Positions 23,156 to 31,617 of a DNA stretch of 64,000 nt are shown piece by piece. The DNA lies in assembly GCA_029532625.1 (NCBI GenBank), contig JARFXM010000004.1, positions 3,596,001-3,660,000 on the forward strand. The letters are read 5' to 3'. Positions within the stretch are counted from its first letter, which is position 1, and each line of letters starts with the position of its first letter. Origin of the DNA: Lomentospora prolificans. Its lineage: Eukaryota > Ascomycota > Sordariomycetes > Microascales > Microascaceae. The notes under the pieces are model-generated. The model searched no databases. It saw only the letters and a list, made by a program, of their open reading frames with translations, and was not told the DNA's origin. The position numbers and the translations under genes were made by a program.

Positions 23156-23800
23156 ATGTCGAACCGGGTAGCGAAACGCCCTTCCACGCAATCCCTCAGA
23201 AAGAAACGAGAGAACGAAAAGCTCGTGGAATACATTTCTTCCTTTGGTGACGACCTTGAAATGCCGTGCACCCGTTGTTATCGCCAGAAGAAGGTGTGCC
23301 GTATGGCACCGAATTCTTCCCAATGTTTAGCCTGTGCCAAGGGGAAGCGTGCTTGCGATGGTTCCCTGGTGGCTTCGTCTTGTGGGTATTTTCCATCTTC
23401 CCCACCTTCCTTGTGGCAGTCCTAACTTTTTCCAGTATCCCGCAATATGGCCGAAACCAAAAAGGTGGATGAGGCTTTGGAAAAATCTGAGGACCAGCTT
23501 CTTGAAATTATGGCGAGGATTGCCCGCCTCCGTCGTCAGCGGAAACTCCTTAAGGAGCGGGGTAATGAACTTTATCGGCGTGGTGTTGCTGGTTTGTCGA
23601 TGGAGGAGGAGAGGGATACTCTCATCGTCGAGACCCAGCAGGCCGTCGGGGACGCTCAGTCCCTTGGCGCTTTCGGGGTGCTCGATTGGGATGCCCTTGG
23701 TCTCGCTCCTGACCTCCCGCCGTTGGATCTCGAGGTTTCCCTGGGTTCTCCTGGTGAAACTTCGCAAGTAATATCGGGCTCCCAGCCAGATTCTGGATAG
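23156..23800 (+). CDS. Antisense Zn2Cys6-like coiled-coil protein inside the Gypsy element
   Basis: Two exons on the plus strand, 23156-23381 and 23436-23800, give 196 aa. The 54-nt intron has donor GTGGGT, branch CTAAC and acceptor TTTTTCCAG, and joins the two frames. Cysteines at 38, 41, 48, 57, 60 and 67 fit CX2CX6CX8CX2CX6C, the fungal zinc binuclear cluster, with a basic RQKK between the second and third. Residues about 76-125 (EALEKSEDQLLEIMARI and the arginine-rich stretch after it) look like a charged coiled coil; the acidic C-terminus ends at 23800. It lies between pol and the 3' LTR and overlaps the 3' end of pol (23622-23800) in antisense. From memory, similar proteins occur widely as unannotated ORFs in fungal genomes. 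Expression and DNA binding are unproven. Confidence 0.72.
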
Positions 23801-26729
23801 GCTCCCAAGTATTTTCGTTGTGGTCGTAGCCTTTCCATTTAATCAAATATTTGACTTTCCCATCGTCGATCATGGAGTTAAGAACCTTCTCCACTTCGTA
23901 TTCTCCTTCTGTTGCGGCTACTTCTATAGTTTCTTCGGTAGGTGTATCTTGGTGTGCCGGTTCGAGTAGCGCGACGTGGAACACGGGGTTTATCTTCATT
24001 GTTTCGGGAAGTTGTAGTTCATAGTTGACTTCCGAGATTTTCCTTTTCACGATGAAGGGCCCGATTTTTCGGTGATCGAGTTTGTCGCTTGGTCGTCGGG
24101 TTTTGATTTGTGGGTCCCTCGTTCCTGGTTTCTTTCGCAGTAGGTAGACCTTGCTTCCCTCCTTAAAGGTTGGTCCCTCAATCCTTTTCCTATCTGCGTA
24201 GTGCTTCATCCTTTGTTTTACGAACTCCAGTTCTTCCGTTAGTTGCTTGTGGAGTTCCTTCATTTTTTCTGATTGGATGATTGCTTGTTCGGCCTGTGTT
24301 TTCGTTCCTACAGGCTCGAATCCTGTCTTGGGTTGTATTCCATAGTTCGCATAGAACGGCGATATTCCTGTACTTTCTGACACGTTGGTGTTGTAGGCGT
24401 ACTGGGCTAGGGGTAGTAGCGCTACCCAGTTGTTTTGTTCCCAGTTGATATAGTGTCGTAGGTAGGTTTCCAGTGTTTGATTTACCCGTTCTACCTGTCC
24501 TTGGGTTTCAGGATGGTAGGCTGTGGATAACTTGTGGTTGATTCCTAACCTATCTGAAAGGCTCTGCCAGAAGTGGGAAGCGAAGACGCTTCCTCTGTCA
24601 GTGTTGATTTCTTCCGGTAGGTTGTGGTTTGCGGCCACTGTCCGTAGGAATAGTTCTGCGAATCGAGGTGCTTTCATGGCTTCATTGCAGGGTATGAAGT
24701 AAGCATATTTCGTGAGTCGGTCTACGACTACCATGATGCTGTCGTATTTGACTCCTGTGGTTGGATCTTCTGACTTTGGTAACTTGACAATAAAGTCAAT
24801 GACAATCTTTTGCCATGGTACTTCTGGTACTGGCATTGGCTGTAATAGCCCTTGCGGCTTGTGTCGCGAGTTTTTGTTCTTTGCGCACGAAGCGCATTCG
24901 GCGAGTACTTCCTTGACCACTGTTTTCAGCTGTGGGATGAGGTATCCTCTTGGTATTCTTTTGATCGTTTTCGTGATCCCTGGGTGCCCACTAAGTGGTG
25001 ACTTGTGTATTGCTCGTATTAGTTCCTTGGCTAGTTCTGGGGGTACTGGTGTGTTCTTCTTATGTCGTTCTTGTTTTAGATCCTTATAGTAACTTTCGAT
25101 TTCTTCCATTACCTTGGTAGTGGTGTTGATTTGGTAGCTTGCTGCTAGTTGCCGTAGGCTTCCTTGTTCGTCGTAATGGAATATCGTACTTGCTTCCTTA
25201 GGTATCTTTTGGAAGTGATCTGGTCGTCGGCTAAGTGCGTCAGCTCGTCCGTTTTCTTTGCCTTTGACATGTACGATTTTGAAGTCGTATTCGGAGAGGA
25301 ATTCAGCCCATCGGACTTGCCGCTTGTTCAGCTCTTTGGTGGTTGTGAAGCTGGTGAGGTTCTTATGATCGGAATAGACAATAATAGGGTGTTTTGCCCC
25401 TATGAGGTAATGTTTCCATTCCTTGAAGGCTTCGACAATTGCCATGAGTTCTTTGTCTGGGATCCCGTATCGTAGTGCGGGTCCACTTAACTTTTTCGAC
25501 ATAAAAGCGATCGGGTGTATCCTTCCTTGTTCGTCTCTTTGTCCGAGTTGTGCTCCTAGGGCGTAGTCTGATGCGTCTGTCTCGACTTCGAAAGGTTTGC
25601 TAGGGTCTGCTTCGTATAACACTGGTCTCTCGCAAATACTCTGTTTTGCTTCTTGGAACGCTTGTTGCTGTTCTGTCCCCCATACGAAGGTGTTCTCGTT
25701 CTTCGTAAGCTCTGTGAGAGGTCTGACTCTCTTGCTGTGGTCCTTCAGGAACCTCCTGTAGAAATTGATGAATCCTAGGAATCCCCGTACTTCAGTAACC
25801 GTCTGAGGTACCGGCCAGTCAAGCGCGGCCTTGACTTTTGATTCCTGCATTCTGATTTCTCCTGGTCGGATAGTGTATCCGAGGAAGTCTACTTCTTGTA
25901 CATGGAAGTGACTTTTCTTTAGTTCTACCAACAAGTTGGCATCGTGGAGTTTTTGTAGTACCTTTTCGACGTGTTCCTCGTGTTCCTCCAAGGTCTCCGA
26001 GAAGATGAGGATATCATCTAAATAGGCTACCACAAACTGATCTAGGTGCTCTCGTAGCACATGGTTGATCATGGTTTGGAAGGTTGCTGGTGCATTGGTA
26101 AGTCCGAATGGCATGACACAATATTCGAAGTGTCCGTATCGGGTGCGGAAGGCTGTCTTCCACTCGTCTCCTTCCTTGATCCTGATAAGGTTGTATGCCC
26201 CTTTGAGATCTAGGGCAGTAAACCATTTTGCTTTTCGTAGTCTGTCCCTCAACTCTGAGATCAACGGTAGTGGGTATCGGTTCTTGATAGTGATCTCGTT
26301 GAGTTGGCGGTAGTCTACGCACATGCGTAGTCTTCCATCCTTCTTTGGTACAAAGAGGATAGGGTATCCTGCTGGTGATGTTGAGGGTCTAATGAACCCT
26401 TTCCTGATGTTTTCTTGTATATATTCCCAAAGTTCTTTCAACTGGTTTTCGTTTAGGTTGTATATTGGCATGAACTTGGGTTGTGTTCCTGGTTTGAGAT
26501 GAATCTCGTGATCCCATTTGCTATGTTCTGGGAGTCCGGTTTCCAATTCTTCTGCGAATATTTTGCTGTACTTGCGGTATCGTGGTGGCAAGTTCTGTAT
26601 CGTTTCTTCTTTTGTTAGCGTGGTAGTCATGCTCATCACGCAACGTGTTGTCCGGTTTTGTTTGTGTTTCTTTCCTTTTGGTAGGTGATTCGAATCTTTA
26701 GTGGCGAGCGCTTTAATGTGTACCATCAT
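23622..26729 (-). CDS. pol: Pol polyprotein: RT, RNase H, integrase, chromodomain
   Basis: 1035 aa from the first ATG; the same frame is open up to the UGA at 26771-26769, so readthrough adds 13 residues plus the one inserted at the stop. RT spans about 90-270 with the catalytic ALDL (D173) and YLDD (236-239). RNase H begins near VETDASDYALGA (about 380) and shows the HVKGKENGRADALSR end. Integrase has an HHCC zinc-binding region (GHPG, CASC; about 580-640), catalytic Asp in VIDFI and NTDRG, and Glu in GQVERVNQ. The C-terminal chromodomain (about 955-1005) reads YLIKWKGYDHNENTW; such domains bind modified histone H3 and steer chromovirus integration. All key residues are present. Its last 179 nt overlap the antisense gene. 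Confidence 0.95.
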   Translation of the reverse strand: MMVHIKALATKDSNHLPKGKKHKQNRTTRCVMSMTTTLTKEETIQNLPPRYRKYSKIFAEELETGLPEHSKWDHEIHLKPGTQPKFMPIYNLNENQLKELWEYIQENIRKGFIRPSTSPAGYPILFVPKKDGRLRMCVDYRQLNEITIKNRYPLPLISELRDRLRKAKWFTALDLKGAYNLIRIKEGDEWKTAFRTRYGHFEYCVMPFGLTNAPATFQTMINHVLREHLDQFVVAYLDDILIFSETLEEHEEHVEKVLQKLHDANLLVELKKSHFHVQEVDFLGYTIRPGEIRMQESKVKAALDWPVPQTVTEVRGFLGFINFYRRFLKDHSKRVRPLTELTKNENTFVWGTEQQQAFQEAKQSICERPVLYEADPSKPFEVETDASDYALGAQLGQRDEQGRIHPIAFMSKKLSGPALRYGIPDKELMAIVEAFKEWKHYLIGAKHPIIVYSDHKNLTSFTTTKELNKRQVRWAEFLSEYDFKIVHVKGKENGRADALSRRPDHFQKIPKEASTIFHYDEQGSLRQLAASYQINTTTKVMEEIESYYKDLKQERHKKNTPVPPELAKELIRAIHKSPLSGHPGITKTIKRIPRGYLIPQLKTVVKEVLAECASCAKNKNSRHKPQGLLQPMPVPEVPWQKIVIDFIVKLPKSEDPTTGVKYDSIMVVVDRLTKYAYFIPCNEAMKAPRFAELFLRTVAANHNLPEEINTDRGSVFASHFWQSLSDRLGINHKLSTAYHPETQGQVERVNQTLETYLRHYINWEQNNWVALLPLAQYAYNTNVSESTGISPFYANYGIQPKTGFEPVGTKTQAEQAIIQSEKMKELHKQLTEELEFVKQRMKHYADRKRIEGPTFKEGSKVYLLRKKPGTRDPQIKTRRPSDKLDHRKIGPFIVKRKISEVNYELQLPETMKINPVFHVALLEPAHQDTPTEETIEVAATEGEYEVEKVLNSMIDDGKVKYLIKWKGYDHNENTWEPIQNLAGSPILLAKFHQENPGKPRDPTAGGQERDQGHPNRAPRKRQGTERPRRPAGSRR

Positions 26730-26763
26730 TCGAAAGGCTCTCGGTTCGTTTGGCGCATGCTGC

Positions 26764-26771
26764 TCTAGTCA
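26764..26771 (-). promoter_or_regulatory. UGA-CUA stop-codon readthrough site between gag and pol
   Basis: Minus strand TGA (26771-26769) is followed at once by CTAGAG. The frame stays open for 13 more codons to the first pol ATG and then through all of pol. A 9-base repeat, GAGCAGCAT, flanks TGACTA on both sides. UGA CUA is a documented efficient readthrough context in fungi and animals, and Gag-Pol needs a Gag excess. No frameshift is needed. Confidence 0.7.
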
Positions 26772-29360
26772 ATGCTGCTCAGGGACTGAACCGTCGACGG
26801 ATTCTCCTTGGATCCCAGTCCAAGCGAGCTGATCAGTAATCCAGTCTATTCTCGGGTTTCGGGTTCTCAACCATGGTGTGCCAATCACAATAGGATGGTT
26901 CGATTCCGTGATATCGAAGGATATTTTATCGGGTTGGTTTTGGATCATGACATCGAGGTGCGCAGTCTCCATGTTTACCATGCCTTTTCCATACGTGACA
27001 AGTTCTCCTTCGCAGTTGCTTAACGGGTATGGTCGTTCCTTGTGATTCCATGGGAGTTGTAGTTCATTCACCACGTCTGGCGAGATGAAATTTCCTTGTG
27101 CTCCGCTGTCTATTAAGGCTTTGTATGTTCGTCCTTGAATCGTAATTGGTACTTTTAAATGTTTGGTTTCATCGGAGCTCATGATGTTCAGACTTCGGTT
27201 TTCCAGTGTGATGGCTCGTTTGTAGCTTTCTTGTGCCTTTTTGGAAGCGTTCTCCAGGCTTCGTCGTCCTTGTGGTTCTTTGTGCCGTTGTTCGCGTATC
27301 TTCATGGCTTGCCTGTTGCGTTCGGAGTTTCGTTGTGCTACCCGTAGTCTTGCTTCCCTCATCGCCTGGACGTCTCGTTTTGCTGCGTCCATTTCTTTTT
27401 CTGTAGCTTCGGTGTATGCCTGCACGGCCACCGCGTCTACGTCGTCAAGCTCGGTTTCGAGTCCCTTGACTTGTCCTTGTATTTCTATGATGAGTTCGTC
27501 GCGTTCGGTCATCCATTCTAGGATGCCGGTGATAGTTTCGTCAGTTCTGTGGTTTGTGGTTTGTACAAGTTCCTCTATATTTTCGGTTCTTGTTTCCACA
27601 TGTTCCAGTCTTCTAGCCGTTTCTGCTTGTCGTGTTTCGATTCGACTGAGTTTCTCGATCATTAGTTTGAACTGTTTTGGTAGATCATTCTTTTGATCTT
27701 CGTCGAGTTGGTCGCAGAGAGTGTCGTCCAGCTCATTGATTACTTCTTCGAGGTCATGGACCTTCCTTGCTAGTTTTTCAGTGTCTTTAATACACTTATT
27801 GATTTTCTGGGTGGTTCCTTCTTCTTTAGTGATGGGTATCACTTCTTGATAAGGGGGAAGTCCTTGGTTCTCGACCTCTTTCCCTTTTCGTCGTTGTCGC
27901 GAGGTAATTCGGATCCACTCCATGTGTTGAGTGTATTCTGCGGGTGGTTTCTTGCCTTGCTTGTGGTTGTGATGCTTCTGGTGGAATACGGCGATGTTTA
28001 GTTCTTTTGCTTCCACTTCTGGGTACTTTTTAAGTACTGCAAGCATCTCCTTTTCAACATCATTAGCTTCGAGGTTGCTTGGTCCAGCCTTTTCTCTTTC
28101 CATAGTTGCAAGGGTTCGCGGTTTTCGTGGGTAGTATCCGGCTCCATCCTTCCCATCACGGTGTACTTGACAGTCGTCGTCGTAGCACGCAGTCCAATGC
28201 ATAACTCGGTGGTCTGGGACAGTGCTGCTGGCTAAGGTCCGAGTCCGGGTGGTGGGTTCATCGCTAGCCCTGCTTTGCTCGTTGTTGCTCCGGGTTTTTC
28301 CTTGAGGTGCAGGTCTCCAGCTCTTGTTCTTTTGGTCTCCTTGTTCTTTTCTCCCTGCTCCCCAGTTTCCTCCATTTCGGCATTCTCTTGCGAAATGTCC
28401 TATGCGGCCACAGGTGTAGCATTTACCGAGACGGTCCTCCATTCGTTTCTTGATTCCGTAGTCGTCTTTTCGTGTGGCGGAATCGAGTTCCATGGGCCCT
28501 GGGTGGGTTCCCCATGAGGTGTTGCCGTTACGTCGTTTCCCGGTGTTAGCTTCCCGTTTTTTGCTATATCCTCCGCTGTATGGTGTCTTCTGGCGTTTCT
28601 CTAGTCGCCGTTGATACAGTCGGTTGTCAATCCTAACAGCGAGGTCCATATACTTTCCAAGTTCTATAGGAGTATCCAGGATCTTATTAATTTCATCTTT
28701 CACTTCATCCTTTAACCCATGGTAGAAGTGTTCGATCATGGATTCGTCATCCCATTCAAGGTGTGCGGCGATTTGTCGGAACTTAGACACATATTCCGAG
28801 GCTGAGGTCTTTTGTCGGGTTTCCCTGAGCTTTCGTTTCATGGTCTGGTCTTCGTCTGGATCTCCAAAAGCCCCTTTGATGGCTTCTTCGAAGTTGTCGT
28901 AGTTTTTGAACATCCTCTTGGTCGTGCTGTCTTGTTGTGCAGGTTCATTGGTGTAGTAGTCCCGCAAGGTTGGTTCAAACCATGCTGCGGCGTCTCCGAC
29001 CAGGAATCCCACCGTGCTGGTAACTTTGGTGGCGGCATCGGTGATTCCATAGTGGTCGTGATACGCCCTCATGTACGTGAGGAAGGACCGTAGCTTGATA
29101 CGGCTTCCATCGAACTTCTCGGGTCCTGGGAAGTGGACCTTGGGCTTCCTTGCTTCTGCAACAGTGTCGGCGGTGGATTGGACAACGGTTTGGAAGAGAG
29201 ACGACATGTCTTCATGCGTGACAGGTCGGTGTTGTTCCTGGAGTTGGGCATTTTGCTGTCGGGCTTGTTGAAGTTGCTCTGTAAGTTCCTTGATCTTTTT
29301 GGCAAGCTGTTCCTTGCTGGCAGCTGCGATGCTGGTGCTAGATGCGGTTTCATTCGCCAT
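26769..29360 (-). CDS. gag: Gag-protease polyprotein
   Basis: 863 aa. The N-terminal region (about 15-50) is a predicted coiled coil; about 75-260 is the capsid-like retrotransposon Gag domain (FDGSRIKLRSFL, VGFLVGDAAAWF, FGDPDEDQT). A CCHC zinc knuckle, CYTCGRIGHFAREC, lies at 314-327 and should bind genomic RNA. Residues about 500-690 form long charged helices. A retropepsin-type protease carries LIDSGAQGNF, with the catalytic Asp near 751, followed by VIGTPWLRTRNPRIDW. It ends in UGA directly before pol in the same frame, so protease is made with Gag and Pol only by readthrough. The start is the first ATG, 63 nt inside the 5' LTR. Confidence 0.94.
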   Translation of the reverse strand: MANETASSTSIAAASKEQLAKKIKELTEQLQQARQQNAQLQEQHRPVTHEDMSSLFQTVVQSTADTVAEARKPKVHFPGPEKFDGSRIKLRSFLTYMRAYHDHYGITDAATKVTSTVGFLVGDAAAWFEPTLRDYYTNEPAQQDSTTKRMFKNYDNFEEAIKGAFGDPDEDQTMKRKLRETRQKTSASEYVSKFRQIAAHLEWDDESMIEHFYHGLKDEVKDEINKILDTPIELGKYMDLAVRIDNRLYQRRLEKRQKTPYSGGYSKKREANTGKRRNGNTSWGTHPGPMELDSATRKDDYGIKKRMEDRLGKCYTCGRIGHFARECRNGGNWGAGRKEQGDQKNKSWRPAPQGKTRSNNEQSRASDEPTTRTRTLASSTVPDHRVMHWTACYDDDCQVHRDGKDGAGYYPRKPRTLATMEREKAGPSNLEANDVEKEMLAVLKKYPEVEAKELNIAVFHQKHHNHKQGKKPPAEYTQHMEWIRITSRQRRKGKEVENQGLPPYQEVIPITKEEGTTQKINKCIKDTEKLARKVHDLEEVINELDDTLCDQLDEDQKNDLPKQFKLMIEKLSRIETRQAETARRLEHVETRTENIEELVQTTNHRTDETITGILEWMTERDELIIEIQGQVKGLETELDDVDAVAVQAYTEATEKEMDAAKRDVQAMREARLRVAQRNSERNRQAMKIREQRHKEPQGRRSLENASKKAQESYKRAITLENRSLNIMSSDETKHLKVPITIQGRTYKALIDSGAQGNFISPDVVNELQLPWNHKERPYPLSNCEGELVTYGKGMVNMETAHLDVMIQNQPDKISFDITESNHPIVIGTPWLRTRNPRIDWITDQLAWTGIQGESVDGSVPEQH

Positions 29361-29412
29361 GGTTCCTGCTGTTAGTTTCTTTACTGTTTGAAAGGGTCAC
29401 TTACCAAACAGG

Positions 29413-29421
29413 AGTAGTCAA
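29413..29421 (-). promoter_or_regulatory. Candidate self-priming primer-binding site
   Basis: Two bases inside the 5' LTR the minus strand reads TTGACTACT. This is complementary to AGTAGTCAA at 29574-29566 in the same LTR, which lies about 53 nt downstream of the TATA box where the transcript could begin. That mirrors Tf1-type self-priming. No TGG-starting tRNA-complementary site is found within ten bases of the LTR. Confidence 0.4.
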
Positions 29422-29620
29422 CGTGTGACGTTCCAACACTTCCGATAGGGTTAGTCGCTTTAAGGTTAGAACAGTCGGGCCTGTTAGTGGATAAGTGAGG
29501 CAGTCAGACAGTAACAATAAAGGTCCGTAATGCGTATTCAAGTGTGGTTCATAGAGTGACTTGAATTGACTACTGCGGAACTAAAGAATAACTAGAATAC
29601 ATGATGGTAATGACTGTGAC

Positions 29621-29628
29621 TTATATAG
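29621..29628 (-). promoter_or_regulatory. TATA box of the element promoter
   Basis: Minus strand CTATATAA within the 5' LTR, 18 bases downstream of the CGG/CCG array and 53 bases upstream of the candidate transcript start AGTAGTCAA. Confidence 0.65.
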
Positions 29629-29646
29629 ACTTCGTCTTCCTTGGGA

Positions 29647-29765
29647 CCGCAGGCCCTGGAGGTGCGGTCCTTCTGTGGACCGCACTTGCCCCCGATGCGG
29701 TCCCTCGTGGACTGCATATGCCCCTGGTGCGGTCCTCCCATGGACCGCTTGTGTTCTAAGTGCGG
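29647..29765. repeat. CGG/CCG triplet array in U3 of the 5' LTR
   Basis: Same array as in the left LTR, offset 6867 bp. In element orientation it sits immediately upstream of the TATA box, the position of an upstream activating or repressing sequence. Confidence 0.8.
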
Positions 29766-29889
29766 TCCTCTGTTGATTGGCCCAGGTTGTGCTGCCCAAT
29801 CCTAGTCTTTCCGGGTTGCGCCGGAGTTTACCCTTTTCTGCCATGCTTGTCCGCCCGGCCTGCATAAGAGGCCGGATCGGCCCGTGACA

Positions 29890-29894
29890 TTTAG
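29890..29894. repeat. Target-site duplication TTTAG, right copy
   Basis: Exact copy of 22552-22556, abutting the right LTR. Confidence 0.92.
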
Positions 29895-30950
29895 GGATGC
29901 ATCCATTGATGGCTTGATGCTGGCGTTGACTAAACAACGACATGCACCCACAGCATCAGGTCGCCAGCCATGGCGGTAGCACCTGGTGTCGACTGGTGCG
30001 GTCAATCGTACAGGTGACAGTCAGCAAAGAAGCCCCATGCCTGGCATACCATGACAGTAACCGATCTGCCAGCGCCTTCTCATTACTTCGACTGGTAGGT
30101 CTGGATGTTTACGGGGCTGTAGAACCGATCCATGGATGAGTTGAGAAATTGGGGTGTTCGCTCCGATAAGCTGGCTCCCGATGCTCGAAGGCTAAAAATC
30201 GGTAAGCGAGCATCCCTATATATAATTAGCCCCGAGAGACTTGTATACCCGAAGTTACGGGTGTACGGCCAGGTGTAGGTCGCGACCTAATGGACAAACA
30301 AGTTCAAATTTATGGGAATATTCTAGCGAGCCCAGGCTCACAGTGAAACCTAGTGAGGACATGATACTCTGACTGACAAAATGAGATGGAAATGGGACGA
30401 CAGACAAAGAGGAACTGACTAGACCGGTTGCCCACGTACGCAGGATCTGACTCGACTGTAGCACAATAAACAAGCAAGGTATATAGTTCTTCACACAGAC
30501 CATCTGAGGGCCACTCAGCTTCGACGGGGAGTTGTTGACTATGAGAATCGTCTACGGAGGCCTAATCGGTTTAATCTTCTTTGGAGGAGGTTTTCTCGGG
30601 TACAGTCGATTCTCACGAAATCGCACAACACGCTGCTAAACTTGTAGCTGCCTTTTAATAATCCGCCCGAAACTAAAGTCATCAAATGTGTCGAACTCCT
30701 CTGACGCTCAGGGTTGCCGGCCAACCTACGCAGAACCCCTCTCGGCCGCTGATATCAACTCGACTCTCATTACGCCGTCTACCGCGTACACTACTATGGG
30801 CAAAGGGCGTGCTGTAACTGTATTATTGATGGTATTCCACGCTACGACAGCCTAATGAGCTGAGATGTATCGCAAGAACAAACTTGTATCTTCAGATATA
30901 CATGGTTAAGAGAGATCCAACCTGACTTAGAAACCGTTTCTGTTACGAGT
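29895..30950. other. Intergenic right of the Gypsy element, no gene recognised
   Basis: Short unrelated open frames only. A short frame near 30796 begins MGKGRAVTVLLMVFHATTA, which looks like a signal peptide, but it stops at once and has no continuation I can splice. Confidence 0.4.
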
Positions 30951-31617
30951 TTGGTCGATTACTGTTCTACCGCGACTTGTGCCCGTATCAACACCTGGTT
31001 TGGTGTATTAACGTGCAAAATGCATGGTACTGTCATTACTTCTATTTTTTTCGGACTCCAAGCCTACAGCCATTGGCACCATTCTCGAATTCGCGGCTCC
31101 CATCGTGCCGACACTATTGATCATTATCTGTGACCAGACGACCAGGACTTTGAAGATCAAGAGCTCAAGGAAGTGTATGACAGCGACTGCTTCACACCGG
31201 ACGCGAATAACGACAAGGGCAAGAGTAAAATCGTGCAAAGACGGGCGAGAACAGCTAAGGAGCTCACGGAACAGGAGCTTGTACACATGGCTAAGATTGA
31301 GAACCGATCTTTGCAATCCAGAAACTTCGCAATACTAGTATTTACTGAAGCGATTTCGGTCTCGCTCACCATGTAAGTGCTAGGCCCTTTCCACCCGGCA
31401 GCTTCGTAATTCAATAGGCCTCTCTAACCTGTCGCAATAGTTCTTGACCCATTCCCGTGTATGGGGCGTTGTACATATTCAGCAAGTAATAGTTTTTCAC
31501 TGGATCGGTTGTCGTAACATGTAATACTTGGGGATTTTCCAGTGCTTCATTCATCACTATACTACCCATATGGGAGGACTACAACGCAGTCAAAACTGTC
31601 CTCCAACGCCATGCTTA
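30951..31617 (+). pseudogene. Possible degenerate protein-coding remnant
   Basis: One frame runs from 30951 through CARINTWFGVLTCKMHG and on past a single TGA (31131-31133) into an acidic then basic stretch (DDQDFEDQELKEVYDSDCF, then VQRRARTAKELTEQE) ending near 31376. A textbook intron follows (31373-31440: GTAAGT donor, CTAACC branch, CAATAG acceptor). Beyond it one frame reads PIPVYGALYIF and FFTGS, then WGFSSASFITILPIWE, interrupted by stops. The protein-like composition and good splice signals suggest a broken gene, possibly membrane-associated. I recognise no family. Confidence 0.25.

Larger units (their letters stand above)
22557..29889 (-). mobile_element. Intact Ty3/Gypsy chromovirus-type LTR retrotransposon
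   Basis: A 7333-bp element with 466-bp LTRs that look identical on reading, TGT...ACA termini and a perfect TTTAG duplication. On the minus strand it encodes Gag-protease, then, in the same frame after one UGA, RT-RNase H-integrase-chromodomain. It has no RIP signature, normal GC and open frames throughout, so it is young and probably competent. Unusual parts are the UGA-CUA junction, the antisense spliced zinc-cluster gene (23156-23800), the CGG/CCG array in U3 and the possible self-priming site, all described separately. The leader between 5' LTR and gag is only about 63 nt. Confidence 0.96.
29424..29889 (-). repeat. 5' LTR of the intact Gypsy element (466 bp)
   Basis: In element orientation it starts TGTCACGG at 29889 and ends at 29424. 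U3 holds the CGG/CCG array (29647-29765), then a TATA box (29628-29621). It appears identical to the left LTR. Confidence 0.96.

Noticed and set aside
24712..29375. Plus-strand frames of 60-150 aa across the Gypsy element, other than 23156-23800
   Set aside because: Antisense shadows of gag and pol; unlike 23156-23800 they show no cysteine pattern, splice structure or recognisable family features.
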